Positions 24,746-33,560 of a DNA stretch of 64,000 nucleotides are shown in pieces. The DNA comes from Pseudonocardia kunmingensis. Its GTDB lineage: Bacteria; Actinomycetota; Actinomycetes; Mycobacteriales; Pseudonocardiaceae. The position numbers and the translations under genes were made by a program. The stretch spans positions 1,054,001 through 1,118,000 of the forward strand of contig NZ_VFPA01000003.1 of assembly GCF_006716445.1 (NCBI RefSeq). The letters run 5' to 3'. The stretch's first letter is position 1. The number at the start of each line of letters is the position of its first letter. The notes below the pieces were generated by a model. It was not told the DNA's origin, did not search any database, and saw only the letters and a program-made list of their open reading frames with translations.

Positions 24746-25537
24746 CTATGTGTCGCCGCCTCCCTGAGAAGGTGAAGGAACGGTGAACTGGTAGCCGACA
24801 CCGCGTATCACCTGGATCCACTGCGGGCCGTCGTCCTCATCGCCCAGCCGCTTGCGGAGCCGCATGACGTGCACGGACAGCGTGTTGCTGCCGCGGACAC
24901 CCTCGACACCCCAGATCGCCCGGACGATCTCGCCGCGGGAGACGACGGCGCCCACCCGCTCGGCGAGATAACGCAGCAACAGGTACTCACGCATCGGCAA
25001 GCGCGTCTCTGTGCCGTCGAGCCACATCCGGGGTGCTGCTCCGTCGATGATCAGCCGCCCCAGTTCCAGACGCAGCGGCCGGATCTCGAGCGGGTGGCGG
25101 TTCGCGGTGAGCGAGGAGAGCAGGCGCAACAGCTGTTCGGGCCTGTAGGGGTGGGCGAGGACTGCGGCACCGAGGACCGCGGCGTGACCGGCGAGGGCGG
25201 GGTCGTCCGGGCTGACCCCGACCACGATCGGCAACTCCGGCTCCACCTCCCTGATCGCCTCCAGGAATGCCGCAGCGGTGAGCCGTCCGCGCACCGGGCC
25301 GAGCAGCACGACATCGGGGCAGGTTCGGCCTACCAGGAGCAGGCCGGTGGCGGGGTCGTCGGTGGCCGCGATCTCGACCGGTTGCCCGACCAGGGCGTCA
25401 CGCAGCTGGGCGGCGAACTCCCCCGTGTCGATCACCAGGACGGCCGCGCGGTCGGACGCCGACGCGCGGCCCGTGAGGCAGGCCCGCCGGCGGGCGTGGA
25501 ACTGGGAGTTGTCGTTCTCCCATGCGGTGACCGACAC
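24746..25537 (-). CDS. OmpR/PhoB-type winged-helix regulator with degenerate receiver
   Basis: The 263-residue protein starts with GTG. Residues about 32-145 follow a receiver-domain pattern, but the phospho-acceptor Asp is not in place: the strand-3 motif reads PDVVLLGPVRG, and the acidic pair and the Lys are also altered (VIDTGEF, HPYRP). The C-terminal Trans_reg_C winged helix (about 165-255; RLPMREYLLLRYLAERVGAVVSR, VHVMRLRKRL, RGVGYQF) is intact. No histidine kinase gene is nearby. It sits directly downstream of pstB, so it may be a PhoB-like regulator of phosphate or arsenic genes that works without phosphorylation (inference). Confidence 0.8.
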   Translation of the reverse strand: MSVTAWENDNSQFHARRRACLTGRASASDRAAVLVIDTGEFAAQLRDALVGQPVEIAATDDPATGLLLVGRTCPDVVLLGPVRGRLTAAAFLEAIREVEPELPIVVGVSPDDPALAGHAAVLGAAVLAHPYRPEQLLRLLSSLTANRHPLEIRPLRLELGRLIIDGAAPRMWLDGTETRLPMREYLLLRYLAERVGAVVSRGEIVRAIWGVEGVRGSNTLSVHVMRLRKRLGDEDDGPQWIQVIRGVGYQFTVPSPSQGGGDT

Positions 25538-25548
25538 GGCTGCTCGGC

Positions 25549-26436
25549 TCAGCCGAACCTCCCGGAGATGTAGTCCTCGGTGCGCTTGTCGTTCGGCCCA
25601 CCGAAGATGACCTTGGTGTCGTCGAACTCGACGAGGGCGCCGACGCGCTTGCCGGCCTCGTCGACCTCCGCGGTGAAGAAGGCGGTGCGGTGCGAGACGC
25701 GGGCGGCCTGCTGCATGTTGTGGGTGACGATGATGATCGAGTAGTCCGTGGCCAGTTCGACCATCAGGTCTTCGATCTTCGCGGTGGCGATCGGGTCGAG
25801 AGCGGAGCAGGGCTCATCCATCAGGATCACATCCGGCTGGGTGGCGATCGCGCGGGCGATGCACAGGCGCTGCTGCTGCCCGCCGGACAGCCCGTAGGCG
25901 TTCTGCTTGAGCTTGTCCTTCACCTCGTCCCACAGCGCGGCGCTACGCAGCGCCTTCTCGACGGTCTGCTCGAGGTTGACCTTCATACCTGTGACCCTGG
26001 GGCCGTAGGCGATGTTGTCGTAGATCGACTTGGGGAAGGGGTTGGGTTTCTGGAACACCATGCCGATGCGGCGGCGGACCTCGATGTCGTCCACGTCGGG
26101 TCCGTAGATGTCGGTGCCGTGGTAGGTGACCTCGCCCGCCACCCGGGCCCCCGGGATGAGGTCGTTCATCCGGTTGAGGCAGCGCAGCACGGTCGACTTG
26201 CCGCAGCCGGACGGTCCGATCATGGCGGTGATCTCGCCCTCGCCGAACTGCAGGTCGACATCGCGCACGGCGAGGAAGTCGCCGTAGTAGACGTGCAGAT
26301 CCCGTACCGCCATGACAGCGTCGGCGCCGCCGGGCTTGTGTTCGGCGTGACCGCCCACGTCCAGGTGGACATTGCGGTGGCGCCCGATATCGGCGGCGGC
26401 GGTGCTGGTCACGGCGGTCCGCTCCGTGTCGCTCAT
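25549..26436 (-). CDS. pstB: Phosphate ABC transporter ATP-binding protein
   Basis: The 295-residue protein begins at ATG 26436 after GGAAGGAA. It has an N-terminal extension of about 40 residues, then Walker A GPSGCGKST (74-82), signature LSGGQQQR (183-190), Walker B VILMDEPCSALD (203-214) and the switch His in IIVTHNMQQA. The PstB-specific segment RIGMVFQKPNPFPKSIYDN is present in its expected place. It energises phosphate import. It is the last gene of a pstS-C-A-B block. Confidence 0.95.
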   Translation of the reverse strand: MSDTERTAVTSTAAADIGRHRNVHLDVGGHAEHKPGGADAVMAVRDLHVYYGDFLAVRDVDLQFGEGEITAMIGPSGCGKSTVLRCLNRMNDLIPGARVAGEVTYHGTDIYGPDVDDIEVRRRIGMVFQKPNPFPKSIYDNIAYGPRVTGMKVNLEQTVEKALRSAALWDEVKDKLKQNAYGLSGGQQQRLCIARAIATQPDVILMDEPCSALDPIATAKIEDLMVELATDYSIIIVTHNMQQAARVSHRTAFFTAEVDEAGKRVGALVEFDDTKVIFGGPNDKRTEDYISGRFG

Positions 26437-26474
26437 GCTGATGGTCGTTCCTTCCGGTGCTCGGGGCGGACGGG

Positions 26475-27386
26475 TCACCAGCGACGCTGGAACCGGTTGC
26501 GCAGGTAGATCGCGAGCGCGTTCATCGCGACGAGGATGACGATGAGCAGCAGGATCGCGCCGTAGGCGAGGTCCTTTGAGGCCTGGTCGGGTTGTGGCAC
26601 CAGGGTGTAGATCTGCACCGGCATCACCGTGTAGCGCGACAGCCACCCATCGGGGCTGAAGGTGACGAATGTGGTGGCGCCGACCAGGATCAGTGGGGCC
26701 GCCTCGCCGATGGCGCGCGAGAGCGCCAGGATCGAGCCGGTCGCGATCCCGGGGACCGCGGCGGGCAGCAGCTGGCGCCACACGGTCTGCCATCGGGTAG
26801 CGCCGAGCGCGAGGGAGCCGTCCCGGATCTCCCCCGGCACCGCGCGCAAGGCCTCCCGCGTAGAGATGATGATGACCGGGAGGATCAGCAGGGCGAGCGC
26901 GATGGATCCGGACAGGGCCACCGCGCCGATGTTCAGCGGGGCCCGCACGACGAACGCGAGCACCAGGATGCCGAAGATCACCGAGGGCACCGCTGCCAGG
27001 TTCTGGATGTTGAGCTCGATCATCCGGTTCCACCAGCGCGTGCGGTCGGCGTACTCCTCGAGATAGACGGCGGCGCCGACACCGGTCGGCAGCGCGAGCA
27101 GCGCGGTGGTGCCGACCACCAGCACGGTGCCCAGGATGGCCGGGCGCACGCCGCCGTTTTCCGGCCGGATCCGCGAGGGTGGCGCGGTGAGCAGTTGCAG
27201 GTCGAGCCGGGCGAGGCCGCGACGCACGATCTCGATCATGACGAACAGCAGGAACAGCGACGCCAGCGCGAGGCACAGCCACAGCACGCCGAGGAACACC
27301 GCGGAGATCGTGTCGCGTCGACGCCCCGCGCGCAGCGGAGCCGCGGCGCCGGCCGGACTGCTCGTTGCCGGACTCGTGATGCTCAT
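26475..27386 (-). CDS. pstA: Phosphate ABC transporter permease
   Basis: The 303-residue protein has six membrane segments, with the ABC permease coupling motif (EIRDGSLALGATRWQTVWRQ and following) near 185-210. The family-typical RAIGEAAPLILVGATTF follows near 230. The start overlaps the pstC stop by one base, so the two permeases are translationally coupled. It forms the channel with PstC. Confidence 0.93.
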   Translation of the reverse strand: MSITSPATSSPAGAAAPLRAGRRRDTISAVFLGVLWLCLALASLFLLFVMIEIVRRGLARLDLQLLTAPPSRIRPENGGVRPAILGTVLVVGTTALLALPTGVGAAVYLEEYADRTRWWNRMIELNIQNLAAVPSVIFGILVLAFVVRAPLNIGAVALSGSIALALLILPVIIISTREALRAVPGEIRDGSLALGATRWQTVWRQLLPAAVPGIATGSILALSRAIGEAAPLILVGATTFVTFSPDGWLSRYTVMPVQIYTLVPQPDQASKDLAYGAILLLIVILVAMNALAIYLRNRFQRRW

Positions 27387-28351
27387 CAGTAGGCCTGCCG
27401 GAATCTGCGGACCAGCCGGATGCTGATCAGGTTGATGATCAGGGTGATCGCGAACAGCAGCGCGCCGACCGCGAACAGCGAGTAGTAGACGGGGCTACCT
27501 TGGGGGGCATCGCCGCTGGCGATCTGGGCGATGAACGCCGTCATCGTCTGGGCCTGGTCGCGGGGATCCCCGGTGAGCTGCGCGATGTTGCCACCGGCCA
27601 CGGCTAGGATCATGGTCTCGCCGACCGCGCGGGACAGGCCGAGCACGATCGCGGCGATGATGCCCGACAGCGCCGCGGGGAACACCACCCGCAAGGTGGT
27701 GATCCGATTGTTCGCCCCCAACGCGTAGGAGCCCTGCCGCAGTGACAGCGGGACCGCGGTCATCGCGTCCTCGGATAACGACGCCACCGTGGGGACGATC
27801 ATGAAGCCCATGACCAGGCCGGCGGTCAGGATGCTGAAGATGTTCGGGATGCCCAGCAGCGGTTGCAGCACCGGGGTGATGGCGGTCAGCGCGAGGAACC
27901 CGTAGACCACGGTCGGGATCCCGGCCAGCAGCTCCAGGACCGGCTTGACGACCTTGCGTGCACGCTGGGAGGCGTACTCGGCCAGGAACATCGCGATGCC
28001 CAGGCCGAGCGGCACCGCGACGAGCAGCGCGATCGCGGTGGCGGTGAACGTCGCCGAGACCAGCGGCAGCACGCCCCAGTCCTTGTCCCAGGAGAACTTG
28101 TCACCGAACGACGCGGTCCAGGTGGTTCCGGTGAGGAACTCGATCGGCGAGACGTGGGCGAAGAAGGTGAACAGCGGCACGACGAGCGCCAGCACGATGC
28201 CGATCGTCACCACCACCGAGAGGCCGCCGGCGGCGGCCAGCAGACCCTCGATGACGCGCTCGCCCACCCTGGCAGAGCTCTTGGTGAGGGCCCCGACGGG
28301 CCTCCCCGGGCCGGAGCCCGGGGAGGCCGCAGGGGCGGTGGAGACCACCAT
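27386..28351 (-). CDS. pstC: Phosphate ABC transporter permease
   Basis: The 321-residue protein starts at ATG 28351, just inside the intergenic gap from pstS; an upstream extension of the frame crosses pstS and is not real. It has six membrane segments and the permease loop LRQGSYALGANNRITTLRVV. The PstC-type GLSRAVGETMILAVAGG follows. PstC pairs with PstA in the phosphate importer. The gene is intact although the binding protein gene before it is interrupted. Confidence 0.94.
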   Translation of the reverse strand: MVVSTAPAASPGSGPGRPVGALTKSSARVGERVIEGLLAAAGGLSVVVTIGIVLALVVPLFTFFAHVSPIEFLTGTTWTASFGDKFSWDKDWGVLPLVSATFTATAIALLVAVPLGLGIAMFLAEYASQRARKVVKPVLELLAGIPTVVYGFLALTAITPVLQPLLGIPNIFSILTAGLVMGFMIVPTVASLSEDAMTAVPLSLRQGSYALGANNRITTLRVVFPAALSGIIAAIVLGLSRAVGETMILAVAGGNIAQLTGDPRDQAQTMTAFIAQIASGDAPQGSPVYYSLFAVGALLFAITLIINLISIRLVRRFRQAY

Positions 28352-28353
28352 GC

Positions 28354-29337
28354 TCAGGAACCACCCGCGATTCGGCGCAGCGCTTCCAGCTCGGACGTCG
28401 ACTCCTGCTTCTGCTCCGGCGTGAGGGGCACGAAACGCGCGGCCTCGACGATCGAGTCGTTCTGCTGCAGGTAGAACTCGACGAAGGCCTCGACCTGCGC
28501 CTTCGCCAAGCCTGCGTTGGAGGGGTAGATGAACAGCGGGCGCGCCAACGGCGTGTAGCTGCCGTCCTGCGCGGCCTGCGACGAGGGCGACACGCAACCC
28601 TGGCCGCCGTCCACCTGCACGGCCTTGAGGTTGTCCGCGTTCTCCTCGAAGTAGGAGAAGCCGAAGTAGCCGAGCGCACCCTTCGACCCCTGCACGCCCT
28701 GCACCGTCACGTTGTCGTCCTCGGTCGGGCTGTAGTCGGTGCGGGACTCGCCCTCCTCACCGACGATCTCACCGGTGAAGTAGTCGAAGGTGCCCGAGTC
28801 CGCGCCCGCACCGAACAGCGTGAGCGGCTCGTCCGGGAAGCTCGGGTCCACCTGGTTCTAGTTGTTGACCGTGGACCCGGGCTCCCACATCGCCTTGAGC
28901 TGGTCCACGGTGAGGCAGTTCGCCCAGGTGTTCTCCTTGTTCACCACGACGGTCAGTGCGTCGTTGGCCACCTGCAACTCCTCGAACGAGATGCCGTTGG
29001 CCGCGCACTGAGCCCGCTCCTCGTCGGAGATCGGCCGCGAGGCGTTCGAGATGTCGGTCTCGCCGGCGCAGAACTTCTGGAACCCACCACCGGTCCCGGA
29101 AGTACCGACCGTGACGTTGACGTCGGGCTGCTCTCCCTGGAACAGCTCGGCGGCAGCCGAGGACAGCGGCTCGACGGTGCTCGACCCGTCGATCACGACC
29201 GGCCCGGACAGGGCCGCGTCCTCACCGGTCCCGGCCCCGCCGCTCGCATCGCCACCGCCACCGCAGGCCGCCAGTACCAGGCCGGCGGCGACGACGGTGA
29301 GCCCAGCACGTGCAGGGCGTACCCACCGAATGCTCAC
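28354..29337 (-). pseudogene. pstS: Phosphate-binding lipoprotein pstS interrupted by an in-frame TAG
   Basis: Two frames in the same register encode the two halves of PstS. The first (29337-28858, GTG start) has a lipoprotein signal with LAACGGG, the phosphate-binding DGSSTVEPL and GTSGTGGGFQKFC motifs, and ends at STVNN. A TAG at 28858-28860 follows. The second half continues directly with NQVDPSFPDEPLTLFG, GADSGTFDYFT and the C-terminal lobe through to 28354. The stop is at a position usually occupied by Trp in NWNQ, so a TGG to TAG change explains it. Unless suppressed or a sequencing error, only a truncated binding protein is made. Confidence 0.88.
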
Positions 29338-29416
29338 GAAGATCCTTCCCTGAAGGGGTGTGCGGAGGTGCGTCTGAAACCTCGCGTCTCCACGAAGACG
29401 GTTGGATCGAACATTT

Positions 29417-29449
29417 TCAATCCAAACGACAGGTAAACAGGGATCGAAC
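29417..29449 (-). promoter_or_regulatory. Candidate Pho box (three 11-bp direct repeat units)
   Basis: Read on the minus strand, three consecutive 11-base units each begin with GTT: GTTCGATCCCT, GTTTACCTGTC and GTTTGGATTGA. The middle unit closely matches the GTTCACC-N4 unit of PhoP sites in actinobacteria, and the 11-base spacing is right. The array lies 80 bases upstream of pstS. A small hairpin (CGTCT...AGACG) lies in the leader. Confidence 0.5.
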
Positions 29450-29526
29450 TCGGACCCCTGGATCGGCGAAGTTCGATTCAGTGGATGCGCGAGTGCGGCT
29501 GATCGGCCCAGCGGAGGGGGGTGGCG

Positions 29527-30180
29527 CTAGTCGTGCGGGACGGCGAGCTCGGCGAGCAGGGCGCGGACGCGACGTTCGAGGTCGTCGCGGATCACCCGCA
29601 CGGCGGGCACGTCCAGGCCTGCAGGATCGGCCACCGGCCAGTTTTCGTACCGGCGACCTGGGAAGACCGGACAGGCGTCGCCGCAGCCCATGGTGATGAC
29701 GACATCCGCGGCGCGGACGACCTCGTCGGTCCACGGCTTGGGGTACTCGCCGGAGATGTCGATGCCGCGCTCTGCCATCGCCTCGACCGCAGCGGAGTTG
29801 ATCCGCGTGTCCGGCTCGGAGCCGCCGGACCAGGCGATCGCCCGGTCGCCGGCGAGGTGGGTGAACAGGCCCATCGCCATCTGTGACCGCCCGGCGTTGT
29901 GCGTGCAGAGGAACAGGGCCACCGGCGTCCCCGTGACGCTCTTGCCCTCGACCTTGGCGAGGGCGCGCAGCCGCTGGCGGGCGAAGCGTTCGGCGAGCAG
30001 TGGCAGGTAGTTGATGACGACCGCGCGGTCGGCGAACTCGTCGTAGGAGGTGTGCAGGAACCGCTCGATCGTCTCGGAACCGTAGGTGCCGTCGAACGCA
30101 CGGGCGAGGTTCGAGGCGGCGGTGCGCAAGGCGAGCTGCTGGTCGATGGACAGGTCGGGGCGGCGGGCGGTGACCGGCAT
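29527..30180 (-). CDS. Arsenate reductase-like phosphatase with N-terminal helical domain
   Basis: The 217-residue protein has an N-terminal all-alpha domain of about 85 residues (LRTAASNLARAFDGTYG, RFLHTSYDEFADRA), then a low-MW phosphatase/ArsC domain. The latter has P-loop CTHNAGRSQMAMG near residue 93 and MGCGDACPVFPG near 160. The N-terminal three-helix domain is known from actinobacterial arsenate reductase/tyrosine phosphatase proteins and may bind DNA or a partner. It lies directly upstream in the same direction as the pst genes and downstream of an ArsR-ArsC fusion gene. Confidence 0.87.
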   Translation of the reverse strand: MPVTARRPDLSIDQQLALRTAASNLARAFDGTYGSETIERFLHTSYDEFADRAVVINYLPLLAERFARQRLRALAKVEGKSVTGTPVALFLCTHNAGRSQMAMGLFTHLAGDRAIAWSGGSEPDTRINSAAVEAMAERGIDISGEYPKPWTDEVVRAADVVITMGCGDACPVFPGRRYENWPVADPAGLDVPAVRVIRDDLERRVRALLAELAVPHD

Positions 30181-30189
30181 GGGACCTCC

Positions 30190-30867
30190 TCAGAGTGCAG
30201 GCCGGATCGCGGGTGCGATCCGGGTGATGCGGCCGGCGAGCTCGTCGACGGCGTGGTCGAAGGCGGCGTCCTCGCCGCTGCGGGCGGGGTCCGGAACCGA
30301 CCAGTGCAGCCGGTCGGGGCCGGTTCCGAGGTCCTCGTGGGCGGCGTCGCACACGGTGATCACGACATCGTCGGGGCGGAGGACGTCCTCGACGTGGCGC
30401 GGAACCGTGGGATCCAGCGGAATCCGGTGACGGCGTGCGGCGGCCACCGCGCCGGGGTGGACCGCCGAGGCTGGGTGCGTGCCTGCCGACGCCACGGGAA
30501 CGGGACTCTCCCTCGACCACAGTGCCGCCGCGAGCTGCGACCGGGCCGAGTTCTGGGTGCACACGAACACCACCCGCACCGCGCCGCGGACGGCGGTGGG
30601 CCGCAATGTGGTGAGCGCTCCCGGTGCGAGCGCCAGGTAGGTCCGGCGTCGGTCGCCCTCGGAGCGGTGCCGCTCGAGGACGCCGACCTTCTCCAGTACG
30701 CGAACGTGGTGGGCCATCAGGTTCGAGGGCATGCCGAGCAGCTTCTGCAGCTCCGACGGCGACGCCTCGCCGAGGACCAGGGCGTCGACGATCGCCAACC
30801 GACCGGGGTCCCCCAGCGCTGCGTGCACTGCCGCCCGCCGGCCCAGCGCGTTCTCATCAGCTTTCAT
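30190..30867 (-). CDS. ArsR helix-turn-helix fused to ArsC-type phosphatase
   Basis: The 225-residue protein starts at ATG 30867, seven bases after a strong -10 box. Residues about 8-90 are an ArsR-type winged helix (HAALGDPGRLAIVDALVLG, MPSNLMAHHVRVLEKVGVL). Residues about 108-220 are a low-MW phosphatase with P-loop CTQNSARSQLAAA. A regulator and an arsenate reductase are thus one polypeptide, so the catalytic pocket could serve as the arsenate sensor, or the fusion could localise reduction. It leads an operon with the gene downstream (29527-30180). Confidence 0.88.
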   Translation of the reverse strand: MKADENALGRRAAVHAALGDPGRLAIVDALVLGEASPSELQKLLGMPSNLMAHHVRVLEKVGVLERHRSEGDRRRTYLALAPGALTTLRPTAVRGAVRVVFVCTQNSARSQLAAALWSRESPVPVASAGTHPASAVHPGAVAAARRHRIPLDPTVPRHVEDVLRPDDVVITVCDAAHEDLGTGPDRLHWSVPDPARSGEDAAFDHAVDELAGRITRIAPAIRPAL

Positions 30868-30874
30868 TGAGTCA

Positions 30875-30903
30875 ATTATGGCTGAGTGAGTTTGAGGGGT
30901 CAA
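30875..30903 (-). promoter_or_regulatory. Strong promoter of the ArsR-ArsC fusion gene
   Basis: On the minus strand TTGACC (30898-30903) and CATAAT (30875-30880) are separated by exactly 17 bases. The ATG at 30867 begins seven bases after the -10 element, which indicates a leaderless mRNA. Confidence 0.65.
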
Positions 30904-30931
30904 GAGCGCTGGTACTGATGACCCGGCTCGG

Positions 30932-32167
30932 CTACCGCTCGGCCTCGGCCCTGTCGGCGGGAACCGAACCGATGGCGAGTACGGCGGCGAGGGCGGCCAG
31001 GCCGGCGAGCACGGCGAACACGGTGGAGTACCCACCGAGGGCTGTGGCGAGCGCGGCGCCTGCCCACGGAGCGAGCGCAGTGGCGATCATGGCGGGCGCG
31101 GAGAGCAACCCGTTGAGCCGCCCGTAGTGCGCCGCGCCCCAGCGGTCGCTGATCGCGGTGGCCTGCAGCAGGGTGAACACCCCGCGGGCGGCGCCGGCGA
31201 GCATGGCCGCGCCGATGAGCAGTACAGCCGGGCCGGGCAATACGGCCAGCAACGCCGTGGCAACGGCGGATGCAGCGAGGATGACCACGCTGCGGATGCG
31301 CACGCTGGTGTGTGCGGTGAGCGTGGCGTAGCCGAGCCGGCCGAGCACCTGCCCGAGCCCGCCCAGGCCGAGCGCCCAGGCGGCGGTGGTGAGGGACAAC
31401 CCGCGTTCGATGAGGAGGGGGATCTGGTTGACGATCACGGCGAATGCGGAGAATGTCCCGACGGCGATCGCGGCGACCAGCAGGATGAAGGGGCGGCTGC
31501 GCGACACCGTGCCCGGATCGTGGTGGGCGTGCTCCGGGTGCTCGGCCGGATCCGGTTGCGGCCAGTGCCCCCGCAAGCCGAACAGGTGCGCGGGGATCGT
31601 GACGACGGCCAGGACGGCGGCGAGGACGAGATAGGTCTGACGCCAGCTCAGGTTCTCGCTCAGGGCCGCGGTCAGCGGGGCGAAGACGGTGCTGGCCAGC
31701 CCGGCCAGCAGCGTGACCGCCGTGAGCGCAGTGACCCGCCGCGGACCCCACCAGCGGGTCAGCGCGGCGAACGCAGGCTGGTAGAGCACTCCGGCCATCG
31801 CCACCCCGGCCACCACCCAGGAGGCGAAGAACCACGGCAGGCCAGGCGCGAACGCGATGCCGAGCACAGCCGGCACCGCGAGCACCGAGCCGATGGTCAT
31901 GACCAGTCGCGGTCCGTACCGGTCGAGCCAGCGCCCCGCCGGAATGCCGACGAGCGCGGAGACGACGAGGCCGAGGGAGAACGCGGCGGTGATCGTGCCG
32001 ATCGACCAGCCGGTGTCTGCGGCCATGGCCGGGGCGAGCACCGGGAAGGCGTAGTAGAGCACGCCCCAGCTGGTGATCTCGGTGACGCAGAGGACGGCAA
32101 GCACACGGCGGAGCCCGCCGCGAGTCAACGCGGCGGGCTCGGCCGTACTTATCGAGTCATGTTGCAC
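30932..32167 (-). CDS. Major facilitator superfamily transporter of the arsenic island
   Basis: The 411-residue protein starts with GTG, four bases after the stop of the upstream flavoprotein gene. It has twelve membrane segments with the MFS loop motif GRWLDRYGPRLV between helices 2 and 3. A central His-rich loop (EHPEHAHHDPG, about 210-225) follows helix 6. It is not closely like ArsJ by eye. Its position in an operon with an ArsO-like flavoprotein suggests export of an arsenic-containing product of that enzyme, but no substrate can be proved. Confidence 0.82.
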   Translation of the reverse strand: MQHDSISTAEPAALTRGGLRRVLAVLCVTEITSWGVLYYAFPVLAPAMAADTGWSIGTITAAFSLGLVVSALVGIPAGRWLDRYGPRLVMTIGSVLAVPAVLGIAFAPGLPWFFASWVVAGVAMAGVLYQPAFAALTRWWGPRRVTALTAVTLLAGLASTVFAPLTAALSENLSWRQTYLVLAAVLAVVTIPAHLFGLRGHWPQPDPAEHPEHAHHDPGTVSRSRPFILLVAAIAVGTFSAFAVIVNQIPLLIERGLSLTTAAWALGLGGLGQVLGRLGYATLTAHTSVRIRSVVILAASAVATALLAVLPGPAVLLIGAAMLAGAARGVFTLLQATAISDRWGAAHYGRLNGLLSAPAMIATALAPWAGAALATALGGYSTVFAVLAGLAALAAVLAIGSVPADRAEAER

Positions 32168-32171
32168 AGAT

Positions 32172-33548
32172 CTACCGCTGCGCGTGAGCCGGAGCGGCCA
32201 GGGTCAGCGCCGCCGGCGCAACCGGCCCGCAGCGCCCGCCGGTCCCCGCGACCTCCTCGGTCTGGCCGTCTGTCTCGTCGAGCAGACCGCCGCCGCTGCA
32301 GACCCCGGTCTCGGGCAGCACGAGCTCGACGCGCTCCGCGGCTTCCCGGTCGCCGGCGATCGCCGCGACCACCGACCGGACCTGCTCGTAACCGGTCAGC
32401 GACAGGAACGTCGGCGCCCGGCCGTAGGACTTCATGCCCACCAGATAGACCTCGGGTTCGGGCTGAGCGAGCTCGGTGGCCCCATGCGGGTAGACGGTGC
32501 CGCAGGAGTGGACGTTGGGGTCGATCAGCGGCGCCAGCGCCCGGGGCGCCTGCAGCACCGGGTCCAGGTCGAGGCGAACCTCGGACAGGAAACTCAGATC
32601 CGGACGGAACCCGGTGAGCACGACGACCTCGTCGACCGGCCCCACCAGCGCTCCGCCGAAGGACTCCAGGAGCAGTTGGCCACCCTCGGCGCGCTGCACG
32701 GCGCTGGTGCGGAACCCGGTCACGGTGGCGATGTGACCCGCGGCCACGGCCTGCGCCGCACGCTGCCCGAGGGCGCCGCGGGCGGGCAGCTGATCGGCGT
32801 CGCCACCGCCGAAGGTGTCGCCCACCTCGCCGCGCCGCAGCAACCACTCCACGCGGGTGCCAGGCGCACTCTCGGCCAACTCGGCGAACGCGACCAGCGC
32901 GGTCAACGCGGAATGCCCGCTGCCGGCGACCGCGATCCGCTTGCCCGCGTAGCGGGCCCGCTCGGCAGGGTCGGCCAGGTTCGGCACCCGGTAGCTGATC
33001 CGGTCCGCGGCGGCCTGCTCACCCAGCGCAGGAAGCCCGTCCCCACCCAGCGGGTTGGGCAGCCCCCACGTCCCGGACGCGTCGATCACCGCTCGCGCTG
33101 CGATCCGTTCCTCGCCATCCGCAGTCTGCACCCGCACTGTCAGCGGCTCGGAACCGCGGGCGGCGTCGACGACACGGTCCCAGCCACGACGGGCGACCCC
33201 CACGACACGAGCGCCGTAGCGAACTCGTTCCCCGAGAACGTCGGCCAGCGGCTGCAGGTACTGAGTCGCCCAGTCCGCTCCGGTCGGATAGGAGTCCGGA
33301 TCGGGCATCTGCCAGCCGGTCGGAGCCAACAGCTTCTCTGCCGCCCTGTCGACCAGCTCGGACCAGCGCGAGAACAACCGCACGTGGTGCCACTCACGCA
33401 CCGCCGCGCCGGCTGCCGACCCCGCCTCCAGCACCAGCGGGGTCAGGCCACGCTCGATCAGATGCGCCGCGGCGGCCAGCCCGGCCGGGCCCGCCCCCAC
33501 CACGACGACCGGCTCCGCGCTCGAGCCGATCACTCCCTCGTCAACCAC
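32172..33548 (-). CDS. FAD-dependent oxidoreductase (flavin monooxygenase-like) of the arsenic island
   Basis: The 458-residue product starts at GTG 33548, nine bases after GGAGGG; the frame remains open to 33647 but would run through operators. The FAD motif VVVGAGPAGLAAAAHLIERG is near residues 14-33 and the second nucleotide motif RIAVAGSGHSALTALVAF near 200. The late VVLTGFRPDLSFLSEV segment resembles the flavin monooxygenase end motif. The C-terminus is Gly/Ala-rich and variable. It is the first gene of a two-gene operon with the MFS gene and is divergent from the ArsR-GNAT gene, sharing its operators. Confidence 0.85.
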   Translation of the reverse strand: MVDEGVIGSSAEPVVVVGAGPAGLAAAAHLIERGLTPLVLEAGSAAGAAVREWHHVRLFSRWSELVDRAAEKLLAPTGWQMPDPDSYPTGADWATQYLQPLADVLGERVRYGARVVGVARRGWDRVVDAARGSEPLTVRVQTADGEERIAARAVIDASGTWGLPNPLGGDGLPALGEQAAADRISYRVPNLADPAERARYAGKRIAVAGSGHSALTALVAFAELAESAPGTRVEWLLRRGEVGDTFGGGDADQLPARGALGQRAAQAVAAGHIATVTGFRTSAVQRAEGGQLLLESFGGALVGPVDEVVVLTGFRPDLSFLSEVRLDLDPVLQAPRALAPLIDPNVHSCGTVYPHGATELAQPEPEVYLVGMKSYGRAPTFLSLTGYEQVRSVVAAIAGDREAAERVELVLPETGVCSGGGLLDETDGQTEEVAGTGGRCGPVAPAALTLAAPAHAQR

Positions 33549-33560
33549 GACACACCCTCC

